24,844 nucleotides of DNA from Euryarchaeota archaeon UBA33 (GCA_002506745.1 DAYE01000031.1:12643-37486), one strand, 5' to 3'; shown: positions 1 to 8,010, counted from the first letter of the stretch. Translations and numbers: made by a program. Notes: generated by a model from the letters alone, not told the origin.

Positions 1-579
1 GATGCATTCCACCGAATGAAAGCCATTCGACTGCTCATCCCAGCATTCATGATCAGCGGTGCATCCTGGGGTGTGATCATCACCTATTTTCCATTACTGC
101 TCACCGAACGAACAACATTGTCCCTCCCTGTGATCGGTTTCCTTGTCGCGCTCTGGGCAGGGGTCGGGAGCATCACCTCGTTATCATACGGGAGGATACG
201 ATCATTTGTCAATCGGAAAAAACTGCTTGTAGCAGCGTATTTCACCATAGGGATCCTCAGTGTTCTTCTCGCGGTCTTCACTCACATCATCATCCTCATT
301 GTAATCATGATCCTACTCGGGATCGCAGTGTTCCTCACCTATCCTGCGTTGTTCTCCTTTGTCTCGGAGGTGACTGATGAGTCGGTGGAGGGGTGGACGT
401 TTGGACTAACGTTTACGTTTCAGACCGGCGGAGGAACCATCCTTCTTTTTCTTGGTGGCGTGTTCTCCGATCTCTTCGGAATCTGGATGCCATTCGTCTT
501 ATTAGGCGCATTATCCCTGCTCTTCACCCTGGTTCTTCTTTCGAATTATCAGAAACCATTCGCATCGCCAAAGCAATAA
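1..579 (+). CDS. MFS transporter, C-terminal half (partial at left edge)
   Basis: The reading frame is open to the first base of the window, and about 192 residues are visible, so this is the end of a gene that begins outside. The protein is almost entirely hydrophobic, with about six transmembrane helices separated by short basic loops (for example around SYGRIRSF and NRKK). That is the size and layout of the C-terminal six-helix bundle of a major facilitator transporter, whose full members are about 400 residues. The ATG at position 16 is probably internal. The substrate cannot be told. The next gene, another transporter, starts only 17 to 41 nt downstream on the same strand, so the two may be cotranscribed. 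Confidence 0.7.
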   Translation, partial: DAFHRMKAIRLLIPAFMISGASWGVIITYFPLLLTERTTLSLPVIGFLVALWAGVGSITSLSYGRIRSFVNRKKLLVAAYFTIGILSVLLAVFTHIIILIVIMILLGIAVFLTYPALFSFVSEVTDESVEGWTFGLTFTFQTGGGTILLFLGGVFSDLFGIWMPFVLLGALSLLFTLVLLSNYQKPFASPKQ

Positions 580-620
580 AGAGAAAAACAAATAGCGTGG
601 CAGCAGATTACTTCATCAGC

Positions 621-1523
621 ATGCAAAAACACGCTCTTGGTCTTCTTATTTCCATCATCGCGGTCTCCTTTGCATCGATTTTCATCCTCTCCTGCCAGGC
701 TCCTCCATTAAGCATCGCATTCTATCGACTCTTCTTCACAACAATCCTGCTCGTCCCACTTCTTCTACTCCGGAAAAAAACCCGACATGAACTCAGAACA
801 CTCCCAAAAACAACGGTACTCATTATGATCGTAATCGGTATAATTCTAGCAGCCCACTTCGCCCTGTGGATATCCTCCTTAAAGATGACATCAGTGGCAA
901 GCTCTGTGATCCTGGTCACCGCCCATCCCGTCCTTGTCGCACCAGTCTCGTTTTATTTTCTGAAAGAAAAACTCTCATTGATCAATGCACTAGGCATCGC
1001 TATCTCGTTAGGCGGCGTCGGATTATTGGTGATCGGGAACTATGGGTTCGCCGCATTCGGCCTGGACACCCTTGAAGGAAACATACTGGCTCTGCTGGGA
1101 GGGATTGCTGCTGGATTGTACATCCTAGGGGGACGAACGCTACGAAAAACGGTATCAACCATCACCTATGCATTTGTGGTCTATGCAGTTGGAACAATCG
1201 TTTTGTTTATCATGTGTCTCACACTTCAAGCACCAGTGTATAATCTTGGTATGTCTGATTACGCTATCATTCTACTGATGGCAGTGGTCTCTGGCATCTT
1301 CGGTCATACCCTCTACAACTGGTCACTGGGGTACATCCGCGCATCCATCATGTCCGTGGCACTCCTCGGAGAACCGATAGGGTCTTCCCTGTTAGCGTAT
1401 GTGATCCCCTGGATCCACCAAGAGCCGTCGTTCTATACCATTATCGGTGGCGGTATCATCCTAATAGGGATTTATCTTACCGCACGGTCCATGAAAGAAC
1501 CTGAGATTTTAGAAAATGTTTAA
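621..1523 (+). CDS. EamA/DMT-family transporter (10 TM)
   Basis: The 300-residue protein has about ten hydrophobic helices arranged as two repeats of roughly 130 residues, the normal size and design of EamA drug/metabolite exporters. The end of each repeat carries typical sequence: VTAHPVLVAPVSFYFLKEKL in the first and MSVALLGEPIGSSLLAY in the second. The frame is open far upstream, but that part is charged, non-membrane sequence overlapping the preceding gene, so I place the start at ATG 621. GTG 597, eight codons earlier, is an alternative. The family exports metabolites or amino acids across the cytoplasmic membrane; the substrate here is unknown. No clear SD precedes either start. Confidence 0.85.
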   Translation: MQKHALGLLISIIAVSFASIFILSCQAPPLSIAFYRLFFTTILLVPLLLLRKKTRHELRTLPKTTVLIMIVIGIILAAHFALWISSLKMTSVASSVILVTAHPVLVAPVSFYFLKEKLSLINALGIAISLGGVGLLVIGNYGFAAFGLDTLEGNILALLGGIAAGLYILGGRTLRKTVSTITYAFVVYAVGTIVLFIMCLTLQAPVYNLGMSDYAIILLMAVVSGIFGHTLYNWSLGYIRASIMSVALLGEPIGSSLLAYVIPWIHQEPSFYTIIGGGIILIGIYLTARSMKEPEILENV

Positions 1524-1526
1524 TAA
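1518..1526 (+). promoter_or_regulatory. TATA box for the 1550 gene
   Basis: GTTTAATAA overlaps the stop codon of the EamA gene and lies about 28 nt before ATG 1550. This is the spacing expected for a leaderless archaeal transcript. No SD lies between the two. Confidence 0.5.
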
Positions 1527-1549
1527 TGTCTTCATCTTAACTTTCGCTC

Positions 1550-2149
1550 ATGTCATCGAAAACCAATAAGATAATCGGCGCAGTGGTTGCAATCGCCATC
1601 ATTATATCAATAGCTGTCCTTGTCTATGTGAATCTACCGAAACAAACAGAAACAACCGAAGATAATAACGATGACCACAAAACAAGCCCTCCAACCCTCA
1701 CACTCTTTTACAATGACGAACAAACAAATTTTACATTCGGCGAAATTGAACGATTAGAATCCTACACCGCAAAAGGAGGATACCGGAATAGTATAGGAGT
1801 TATCAAAGGAATGGGTAATTATACCGGGGTAAATATCACCACTCTAGTAAACACGTTACATCCAATACCCTACCGATATACCCTTCAAGTTTTCGCTGAA
1901 GACGGAAAAAATATGTCTTATAATTATTCGACCATCATCGGACTGGTTCCTATCTATAATGCTGAGGACGGATCAGTAAACGGTACAGGAAACATGACCT
2001 TGGTTCTTGCTTATAAATATGAAGGTGACTGGTTGAATGAATCCACTGATGGAAAACTGAGGTTAGTCTTCCTAGATGATCACGGATCAATTACAGAATC
2101 GAAATATTGGATGAAAATGGTCACGTCGATAAGGATAATCACCGAATAA
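1550..2149 (+). CDS. Membrane-anchored molybdopterin-fold-like protein
   Basis: The protein has 199 residues: an N-terminal membrane anchor (about residues 8-29), a polar Asn/Asp/Thr-rich linker to about residue 48, and an extracytoplasmic domain. The domain has the pattern of the small sulfite-oxidase-like molybdopterin-binding fold found in surface proteins: a 'FTFGEIERLES' helix start, a 'GNYTGVNITTLVNTL' segment, an 'AEDGKNMSYNYSTI' strand and a final 'LRLVFLD...V.SIRI' strand. There is no cysteine anywhere, so the molybdenum-ligating Cys of true sulfite oxidases is absent and a catalytic role is doubtful. Several N-x-S/T sites fit an exported, glycosylated protein. A related domain is encoded at 3480. 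The fold assignment is from motif memory. Confidence 0.6.
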   Translation: MSSKTNKIIGAVVAIAIIISIAVLVYVNLPKQTETTEDNNDDHKTSPPTLTLFYNDEQTNFTFGEIERLESYTAKGGYRNSIGVIKGMGNYTGVNITTLVNTLHPIPYRYTLQVFAEDGKNMSYNYSTIIGLVPIYNAEDGSVNGTGNMTLVLAYKYEGDWLNESTDGKLRLVFLDDHGSITESKYWMKMVTSIRIITE

Positions 2150-2233
2150 AAAAAAGACCAGATTTTATTACCGGAAAATGACCGTTTCAATCGGAAGGTA
2201 TTTCTCTTTCTTCGATATACTTTGATTTGAACA

Positions 2234-2974
2234 ATGAGAGACATCAAAAATCTCATAGAAAATGTTGAGAGATACCAAACCGTATCAGTACAAAAGCGTT
2301 TTACCAGTAAAAAAAACACGGTTGCATATGTGATGCTCAATGGTCAACCGCGGATCCTGAAATGGTTCGTCCCTGGGTTGAAACAGAACATGGAAATCGA
2401 ATATACTATCCTGAAGAAAGGGGTTTCTACTCTTTCCATCCCATCACCATTTGAGAAGGATACGGAAAATAATGTTCTGGTGATGGGTTACATCATAGGA
2501 CATAATGTATGTGATGTGATTAACGATTCTCAAACTGTCTTTGAGGAGAAAGAAAAGGTTGTCCACCAGCTTGCTGACTGGTTTGTCCACTTTCATACAT
2601 TTTTTAAAACAGAAGAGAGTTTTCGAATTCGTGGTGATGCGACTTTACGGAACTTCATCCATAACAAGAATCGTATCTGGGGTGTCGACTTTGAGGAATC
2701 ACGTATCGGCAAACCAAGTGAGGACCTTGCGACCCTCTGCGGGTCTCTGTTGAGTACTGACCCGATGTTTACTGATGAGAAATTCAAGCTCAGTCAAATG
2801 TTCCTTGATACGTACCAAAAAGCTGCACAATGGAACATTGAGCAGATCAATGCGGAGATATCATATGCATTGCTCGAGCGGATTCAATGGCGACCAAACG
2901 ATGAGGACACTCTACGAAAATATGCAACGGAAATACGGCAGAAAGGATTACAGGTAGCACTCCATAATTTTTAA
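2234..2974 (+). CDS. APH/RIO-like kinase-fold phosphotransferase
   Basis: The 246-residue protein has the essentials of a small kinase fold: a lysine in strand 3 (K43, in RILKWF), a catalytic loop RGDATLRNFI with D135 and N140, and a metal-binding DFE in place of DFG (D152, GVDFEES). The Gly-rich loop is poorly conserved. The RGDxxxxNF loop and the DFEES segment are shared with Bud32/RIO-type and aminoglycoside-phosphotransferase-type enzymes rather than eukaryotic-type Ser/Thr kinases. It is not the Kae1-partner Bud32 itself as far as I can tell, and no kae1 gene is next to it. The substrate could be a protein, a sugar or a small molecule. The upstream sequence has a weak TATA-like run (around 2212-2221) and no SD. 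Confidence 0.65.
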   Translation: MRDIKNLIENVERYQTVSVQKRFTSKKNTVAYVMLNGQPRILKWFVPGLKQNMEIEYTILKKGVSTLSIPSPFEKDTENNVLVMGYIIGHNVCDVINDSQTVFEEKEKVVHQLADWFVHFHTFFKTEESFRIRGDATLRNFIHNKNRIWGVDFEESRIGKPSEDLATLCGSLLSTDPMFTDEKFKLSQMFLDTYQKAAQWNIEQINAEISYALLERIQWRPNDEDTLRKYATEIRQKGLQVALHNF

Positions 2975-3479
2975 TGAACTTTTTGAATTTTTGTTACTTG
3001 CGGAAGAAATGCAGTAAATACGAAAATAAAGTTAAAGAGACTAGGTTTATTTTTTTTCTTACTGATTGAAAAATGATGAGTTTTTGAGGTCCTGGGGAGT
3101 CATTGATAATATAAATTATCGACAATTGCACAATATGATTATAGAAAATTATTAATACGTACGGTTGTTCATTTTTATTGTAGGACGAGGAAAGGACTTG
3201 ATAGTATTCCCCCTTTGAAAAAGAGAGGGAAGGTAGAGCTTTCATATTGCCTCCACACTTCCCCTTTCCTCTAAATAAAACAATATTGAGATGTATTTGA
3301 AATGGTTTTATTGATTTTTATTACTACATTTCGATGATATTGAACACTTGTTACCCGTTTCTAATGATATATCATGAAGAAAGGAAATAATTTTAAATCA
3401 TATTGGGATAAGTAATATGAAAAAACAGTGATTGGATAATTTTTATATATACACCTTTGCATCCATCCCAACGATACCT
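2975..3479 (+). other. 505-nt AT-rich gap between genes
   Basis: No convincing protein gene is present. An 83-codon minus-strand frame here has low-complexity content, no SD, and ends in runs of T and A, so I reject it. The gap contains a purine/pyrimidine-rich segment with several self-complementary arms (3187-3271). A TATA-like box (3390-3398) sits about 23 nt before a four-codon mini-frame (ATG 3417, MKKQ). The promoter of the following operon lies at 3441-3450. Confidence 0.5.
3441..3450 (+). promoter_or_regulatory. TATA box of the AOR operon
   Basis: TTTTATATAT is centred about 34 nt before ATG 3480, the first codon of the five-gene operon. It is preceded by an A-rich stretch. The expected transcript would be nearly leaderless, which argues against upstream starts in the same frame. 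Confidence 0.6.
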
Positions 3480-3875
3480 ATGGGGAAGGACCGATTACTC
3501 CCGATTCTCGCTCTGATACTGCTTTTCATAGCGAGTAGCTCGTCACTCTACGTCTATGCATCGCAAACAACGACCGGAACATTACAGGTGAACGGACAGC
3601 AATATACCATCGATCAACTGTTCTCGCTTGTGAAACCCCGGACGTTCGATGACTCGCAATACATTGGGATCGCTCTTGACGACCTGATGCTGAAAACCGG
3701 AGTCCCAAATCCAGAGCAACACACTTATACGCTCAAAAGCTCAGATGGGTATGAGAAAACCGTGACCTGGGAGAACATGAGAAACGGGTTGCTTACAAAA
3801 GACTATGAATCGATTTTTTCTGATTTACCAAAAGCCTTCCGAGTCAAAGATATCGTCACAATCGAGGTGAAATAA
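3480..3875 (+). CDS. Secreted molybdopterin-fold-like protein, first gene of AOR operon
   Basis: The 131-residue protein begins with a typical signal peptide or anchor (basic MGKDR, hydrophobic to about residue 20, then YASQ). The mature part of about 100 residues reads as a reduced sulfite-oxidase-like fold: 'LQVNGQQYTIDQLFSLV', 'YIGIALDDLMLKTGV', 'LKSSDGYEKTVTWENM' and a final 'VKDIVTIEV' strand. It lacks cysteine, so it would not bind a molybdenum centre in the usual way. ATG 3480 is chosen because it lies just after the TATA box. The next gene starts 3 nt after the stop, and its SD (GAGGTGA, 3864-3870) lies inside this gene, so they are cotranscribed. The function is unknown. Its place at the head of an AOR operon suggests an envelope partner. 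Confidence 0.65.
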   Translation: MGKDRLLPILALILLFIASSSSLYVYASQTTTGTLQVNGQQYTIDQLFSLVKPRTFDDSQYIGIALDDLMLKTGVPNPEQHTYTLKSSDGYEKTVTWENMRNGLLTKDYESIFSDLPKAFRVKDIVTIEVK

Positions 3876-3878
3876 CGT

Positions 3879-4529
3879 ATGGTAAATAGGAAATTTATTG
3901 TTGGGATCATCGTGTTCGGGTCAATCTGGGGTTTTGCTGAATGCATCATCGGATCATTGCTACGTGACGTCAACCTCCCGGCAGGTGCGATCATGACCGG
4001 TGTCTTTGCCATTGGGTTGATGACCCTCAGCCGGACCACGTTTCAACAACCAGGAATGCAAACAGGTATCGGGCTTGTGGCTGGGGCACTGCGTTTCTTC
4101 AACCCCTTCGGTGGTTGTTTTATCTGTTCTGCAATCGCGATCATGGCAGAAGGATTGCTCTTCGATCTGATCTGGACAGCGTTTTCCCTTGACCAAAAAA
4201 AGACTCAGACACTGACCACCCAGGTAAGCCTTGGGATAACAGCAGCGTACCTTGTCTACGTTGGCGGGTATATCGTGACTCAGATCCTGACACCTGTGTT
4301 TTCCTCCGCTGGATTCTATCTAGAAAATCTCATCGTCTTTATTCCACAGATCCTCGCCAGCGGCTTGCTGACAGCCTTGCTTGGGGTCGCGACCGTCCCA
4401 GCGGTATTTGCTCTGAGGAAAGTACATATCACGATACAAGACCGCCTGTATTATCCTGTCACCATTGGCGTCTCTGCATTCTGCTGGGTTTTTGTTATTG
4501 TGAATACCATCCTTATCGTATGGCTATAG
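3879..4529 (+). CDS. Conserved six-helix membrane protein of unknown function, AOR operon
   Basis: The 216-residue protein has about six transmembrane helices. It starts with 'IWGFAECIIGSLLRDVNLPAG' and has a central loop with 'ALRFFNPFGGCFICSAIAIMAEGLLFD'. I recall this general pattern (WG..E...G.....PG, later AI..EGLLF) in unannotated membrane proteins of anaerobes but cannot attach a function. The helix count and small size also fit an ECF-type substrate-capture subunit, which would be speculation. Start ATG 3879 has an excellent SD, GAGGTGA at 3864-3870, 8 nt away. Two Cys (FGGCFIC) face a conserved-looking loop. Its position between a secreted protein and the polyferredoxin suggests it belongs to the same membrane or redox unit. 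Confidence 0.7.
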   Translation: MVNRKFIVGIIVFGSIWGFAECIIGSLLRDVNLPAGAIMTGVFAIGLMTLSRTTFQQPGMQTGIGLVAGALRFFNPFGGCFICSAIAIMAEGLLFDLIWTAFSLDQKKTQTLTTQVSLGITAAYLVYVGGYIVTQILTPVFSSAGFYLENLIVFIPQILASGLLTALLGVATVPAVFALRKVHITIQDRLYYPVTIGVSAFCWVFVIVNTILIVWL

Positions 4530-4541
4530 GGGAACAAGCGT

Positions 4542-4991
4542 ATGGATCATCCAACAACCGTTAAAATTTTGAAGTTTCATGCAGAGAAATGCAACGGATG
4601 CCTTGAATGTGAAAAAGCATGCTCGCAGGTGCATTTCAAAACCAAGGATGACGGAGAGAAATCAGCGATTCGTATCATCAAAACCGAGAAGGGATACTCG
4701 ATGCATGTATGCGACCAGCGTGGTCTGTGCCTTGATATGTGCCCGGTTGGAGCGTTGACGAGAAGAAAAAATGGCGTCGTCTGGTTAGATGTGAACACCT
4801 GCATTGGATGTCAAGCCTGTGTTGGATTCTGCCCGATTGGAGCAATGAGGAAAGCAGATGTTCGGATCGAGCCGTTCAAATGTATCTCCTGCGGGTCCTG
4901 CGTCCGCGCATGTCCTGAAAAAGCATTGGAGCTTGTTGAGGTAAAACTCCCTGACGTTACTCAAGTCGTTTATCATAAATTAGGTGCGTAA
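4542..4991 (+). CDS. Polyferredoxin electron-transfer subunit (HycB/CooF-like) of AOR
   Basis: The 149-residue protein carries four iron-sulfur motifs: CNGCLECEKAC (residues 17-27), CDQRGLCLDMCP, CIGCQACVGFCP and CISCGSCVRACP. This is the design of HycB/CooF-type four-cluster subunits that pass electrons to partner oxidoreductases, including AOR-family enzymes. The second motif has only three Cys: family members usually have CxxC where this one has CDQR, so this site may hold a 3Fe cluster or recruit a ligand from elsewhere. The AOR start codon follows the stop by 1 nt, and the SD of that gene (AGGTG) lies in the last codons here, which implies coupled translation. The protein is probably cytoplasmic and bound to the AOR. 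Confidence 0.88.
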   Translation: MDHPTTVKILKFHAEKCNGCLECEKACSQVHFKTKDDGEKSAIRIIKTEKGYSMHVCDQRGLCLDMCPVGALTRRKNGVVWLDVNTCIGCQACVGFCPIGAMRKADVRIEPFKCISCGSCVRACPEKALELVEVKLPDVTQVVYHKLGA

Positions 4992-4992
4992 C

Positions 4993-7317
4993 ATGGTCGA
5001 AGGTCAGATAGCAATCGAAGAGTACAAGACAGGGAACACGGAACATACCTGGGATCTCCAGAAGATGTTTTCGGCTCATAAGGTTCTTACGAAATATTCT
5101 TACAAAAAAGGTCAGGTGATCAAGGGTTATGCGAATCGAACGCTGTATGTGAACCTCAGCACAGGGCAGATCGCTGAAAAACCAGTCACAGAGCAGATGA
5201 AAAAACAGTTCACAGGTGGTCGTGGATTTGGGTTAAAACTCATGTGGGATTCCATGAAACCGACGACCCGGTGGGACAGCCCTGAGAATGAACTGCTGAT
5301 CACAACAGGTCCACTCTGTGGTACGACCCAGTACGCAGGGTCAGGTAAATCCATCTGCTTGAGTGTCTCCCCATCAACCAATATCCTCTGTGATTGTAAC
5401 GTGGGTGGCTTCTTCGGCCCGTATATGAAGTTCGCCGGGTTTGACGCTATGGAGATTCAAGGTAAAGCAAAACAAGATGTGGTCGTCGTCATCGATGGCG
5501 AAAAAGGAACCGTCTCGATCGAAACCGCCCCGCTAGAGGAAATCAATACCCATCTCCTCTCGGAGCAGCTCACCAGAATGTATGCATCGGAAGACACAGA
5601 TAAATCCAGACAGAAAGTCTCAGTCGTATCATCTGGACATGCTGCAGAAAACAGCTACTGGGGGGTTCTGAACTTCTCGTTTTATGATATCCGACGCAAG
5701 GTACCACGGATAAAACAAGCAGGTCGTGGCGGACTTGGAACAGTCCTGCGTGATAAGAAAATCAAGGCACTGGTCGTAAAAGTAGAACGGTTCGATGGCG
5801 TCTCCAATCACCCTGCTAACCCTGTGGCGCTTGCGAAGGTTGGGACCAAGCTGCATAAAGAGATCCGCGATCTGGACCGGTACCAGTGCAACATGCGTGC
5901 GGTAGGCACAGGGCATCTGGTGGAAATCATGGATGCCTATGATCTGCTCCCTACTGAGAATTATCGATTCGGGAGTTTCCCAAAAGCATCAAAGATCTAT
6001 TCACCGAAATTCTACGAGCTGTTCACAAAAATCATCCCGGACGGCTGTTGGCATGGCTGTACCATGGCTTGTGCAAAAACCGTCGATGGATACACTGTGA
6101 TGACCGGACCCTACAAAGGTGAGAAAGTCACCGTTGATGGCCCCGAGTATGAAACGATAGGTGCATGTTCCAACATGAGCATCTGGGACCCGTTATGGAT
6201 CTTAGAATTCAACTTCTACTGCGACACCTATGGGGTCGATACCATTTCTGCGGGGACCGCGACCGCGTTCTACATGGAGATGTACGAATATGGGATTTTA
6301 AACAAGGAACGCTGTGACGGACTGGAACTCTGCTTCGGCAACCCTGATGCAGCACTCGAGCTGCTCCATCGCATAGCAAAAGGAGATGAAGGGGAGTTCA
6401 TCAAGGTCGCTGCAAAAGGAGCCAGACGGGTGAAAGACTGGATCAACCGGCATGGCTGGGGCGACAAACAACTAATCGAGGACGCTGGCATGGAAAGCAA
6501 AGGCCTGGAGTTTTCTGAGTACGTCACAAAAGAGTCTTTGGCGATGCAAGGCGGCTATGGTCTGACTCTGAAAGGACCCCAACATGACGAAGCCTGGCTC
6601 ATTTTCATGGACATGGTCAACAACGCCATCCCAACATTTCAGATGAAAGCAGAGGCACTGCATTATTTCCCGATGTGGCGGACCTGGTTCGGCCTCAACG
6701 GGTTATGTAAGCTCCCCTGGAACGATGTCGAACCAGTGGACAACGCCCAGACCCCGGAGCCTTCAAAGGTCCCGGAGCATGTGCAGAACTACGTGGACTT
6801 CCAGAACGCGATGACCGGCTGGAACGTCACCAAAGAAGACCTCATCCTGCAAAGTGAACGATGCTACAACTGGCAGCGAGCCATGAATGTGTGGTTGGGA
6901 CGAGGACAGCGGAAAGACGATTGGATCCCGTTTCGAGCGATGGGTCCCGTGACCGAGATGGAGTATGTATCACGGAAGGAACGGTACGACAAATCCCTCG
7001 TTGAAAAACTAGGAATGCCTCAGAAGGATGTCGAAAAAATGATCACCCAAGAAAAAATAAGGATCCTTTACGAACATCGCAGAAATCAATACGAAAAACT
7101 CACTGATGCGGTCTATTACCGCAGAGGCTGGACACCAAATGGGATACCCACGCCCCAGAAGATGAAACAACTCGGATTCTCCGATAAAAAAATGCTGAAG
7201 ATGCTCCAGGATAAGATAGCTGCAGATGAAAAAAATGGTCTGAACGTCTGGAGCGGAAAATATAGTAAAGGCGAACAATCGCCAAGTTCCGAAAAACATT
7301 ATTGGGAGAAATGGTAA
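4993..7317 (+). CDS. Aldehyde ferredoxin oxidoreductase family (tungstopterin) enzyme
   Basis: The 774-residue protein is clearly in the AOR family, which oxidises aldehydes to carboxylic acids, or the reverse, using a tungsten bis-pterin cofactor and one [4Fe-4S] cluster. The N-terminal domain has 'LYVNLSTGQI' and 'FTGGRGFGLKLMWD', and 'GRGGLGTVLRDKKIKALVV' follows at about residue 245. Cluster ligands are C352, C356 and C360 (CX3CX3C) with a fourth at C572 (LNGLCKLPW). The C-terminal 'YYRRGWTPNGIPTPQKMKQLGF' is a family hallmark. It is longer than the about 600-residue classical AORs, with extra N-terminal sequence (first about 45 residues) and an extended C-terminal third, as in multi-subunit types. 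ATG 4993 is preferred over GTG 4984 because AGGTG (4982-4986) lies 6 nt before it. The substrate is unknown. Confidence 0.93.
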   Translation: MVEGQIAIEEYKTGNTEHTWDLQKMFSAHKVLTKYSYKKGQVIKGYANRTLYVNLSTGQIAEKPVTEQMKKQFTGGRGFGLKLMWDSMKPTTRWDSPENELLITTGPLCGTTQYAGSGKSICLSVSPSTNILCDCNVGGFFGPYMKFAGFDAMEIQGKAKQDVVVVIDGEKGTVSIETAPLEEINTHLLSEQLTRMYASEDTDKSRQKVSVVSSGHAAENSYWGVLNFSFYDIRRKVPRIKQAGRGGLGTVLRDKKIKALVVKVERFDGVSNHPANPVALAKVGTKLHKEIRDLDRYQCNMRAVGTGHLVEIMDAYDLLPTENYRFGSFPKASKIYSPKFYELFTKIIPDGCWHGCTMACAKTVDGYTVMTGPYKGEKVTVDGPEYETIGACSNMSIWDPLWILEFNFYCDTYGVDTISAGTATAFYMEMYEYGILNKERCDGLELCFGNPDAALELLHRIAKGDEGEFIKVAAKGARRVKDWINRHGWGDKQLIEDAGMESKGLEFSEYVTKESLAMQGGYGLTLKGPQHDEAWLIFMDMVNNAIPTFQMKAEALHYFPMWRTWFGLNGLCKLPWNDVEPVDNAQTPEPSKVPEHVQNYVDFQNAMTGWNVTKEDLILQSERCYNWQRAMNVWLGRGQRKDDWIPFRAMGPVTEMEYVSRKERYDKSLVEKLGMPQKDVEKMITQEKIRILYEHRRNQYEKLTDAVYYRRGWTPNGIPTPQKMKQLGFSDKKMLKMLQDKIAADEKNGLNVWSGKYSKGEQSPSSEKHYWEKW

Positions 7318-7320
7318 GAT

Positions 7321-7968
7321 ATGGCACAAAAAAAAGAAAACAACGTAACAGAGCAAAAAGGTGTGATGAGCACAGATGTGACAGTCAAAGCATTACCCGT
7401 GGCAGATCCTGCCGCCTTCGGTTTAATCGGTCTTGCGGTTGCTGCATTAGTACTTGGGTCTGTTGACCTGCGGCTCACAGCAAGTGTTCCTTCAAAATCG
7501 TTGATGATCCCCTGGATCCTTTTCTTTGGTGCGACGGCGCAGTTAATCGCAGGTGGAATGGAGTTCAAACGTAACAACATATTCGGAGCAACGGTTTTCT
7601 CTGTGTATGCCATGACAATGTATTCAATCGCGCTGACATTAGTCATTAATAATTCATCGGTTCTGAATCCAGGGAACCTTGAACATTACGCGTACGGTCT
7701 GGTCGGTATTCTTCTCTTCAGTCTGATTGCGACTGTTGCATCGTTGATGACCAACAAGGCGCTGTTTGCGATATTAATAGCGGTGGATCTTGCGGTTGCC
7801 CTGCTCATTCCTCATTATCTGCTTGAGATGTCTGCACAACCCGCTGGTGTGTTCCTAATCCTTACGTCGGTTCTGTCGTTTTATACTGCAGCAGCAATCA
7901 TCCTTAATACAATGGCAGGGAGAACCATCTTACCCTTGGGCAAACCGCTGTGGACCCCAAAGAAATAA
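7321..7968 (+). CDS. GPR1/FUN34/YaaH (AceTr) family acetate-type transporter
   Basis: The 215-residue protein has six transmembrane helices. The family entry motif reads DPAAFGLIGLA in place of the usual NPAPxGL. It also has 'GATAQLIAGGMEFKRNNIFGATVFSVYAM' and the C-terminal signature 'GRTILPLGKP'. The family moves acetate or succinate, usually with protons, through the cytoplasmic membrane. It starts 3 nt after the AOR stop, so it is the fifth gene of that operon and may export or import the acid handled by AOR. It is clearly more diverged from the family norm than the paralogue at 12150-12740. It has a polar 22-residue N-terminal extension. No strong SD is seen, so translation may be coupled. 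Confidence 0.88.
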   Translation: MAQKKENNVTEQKGVMSTDVTVKALPVADPAAFGLIGLAVAALVLGSVDLRLTASVPSKSLMIPWILFFGATAQLIAGGMEFKRNNIFGATVFSVYAMTMYSIALTLVINNSSVLNPGNLEHYAYGLVGILLFSLIATVASLMTNKALFAILIAVDLAVALLIPHYLLEMSAQPAGVFLILTSVLSFYTAAAIILNTMAGRTILPLGKPLWTPKK

Positions 7969-8010
7969 TCATAATTTCTGAGGGAAAATCGTCGATACCA
8001 ACTATTCCTA

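Noticed and set aside
2994..3245. Minus-strand frame of 83 codons in the 3 kb gap
   Set aside because: Composition is low-complexity and Ile/Leu/Lys/Ser-rich, there is no SD or TATA box, and no recognisable motif. It looks like a chance open frame in AT-rich DNA.
3417..3431. Four-codon leaderless frame MKKQ after a TATA-like box as a leader peptide
   Set aside because: It is too short to judge, and the operon has its own TATA box (3441-3450) downstream.
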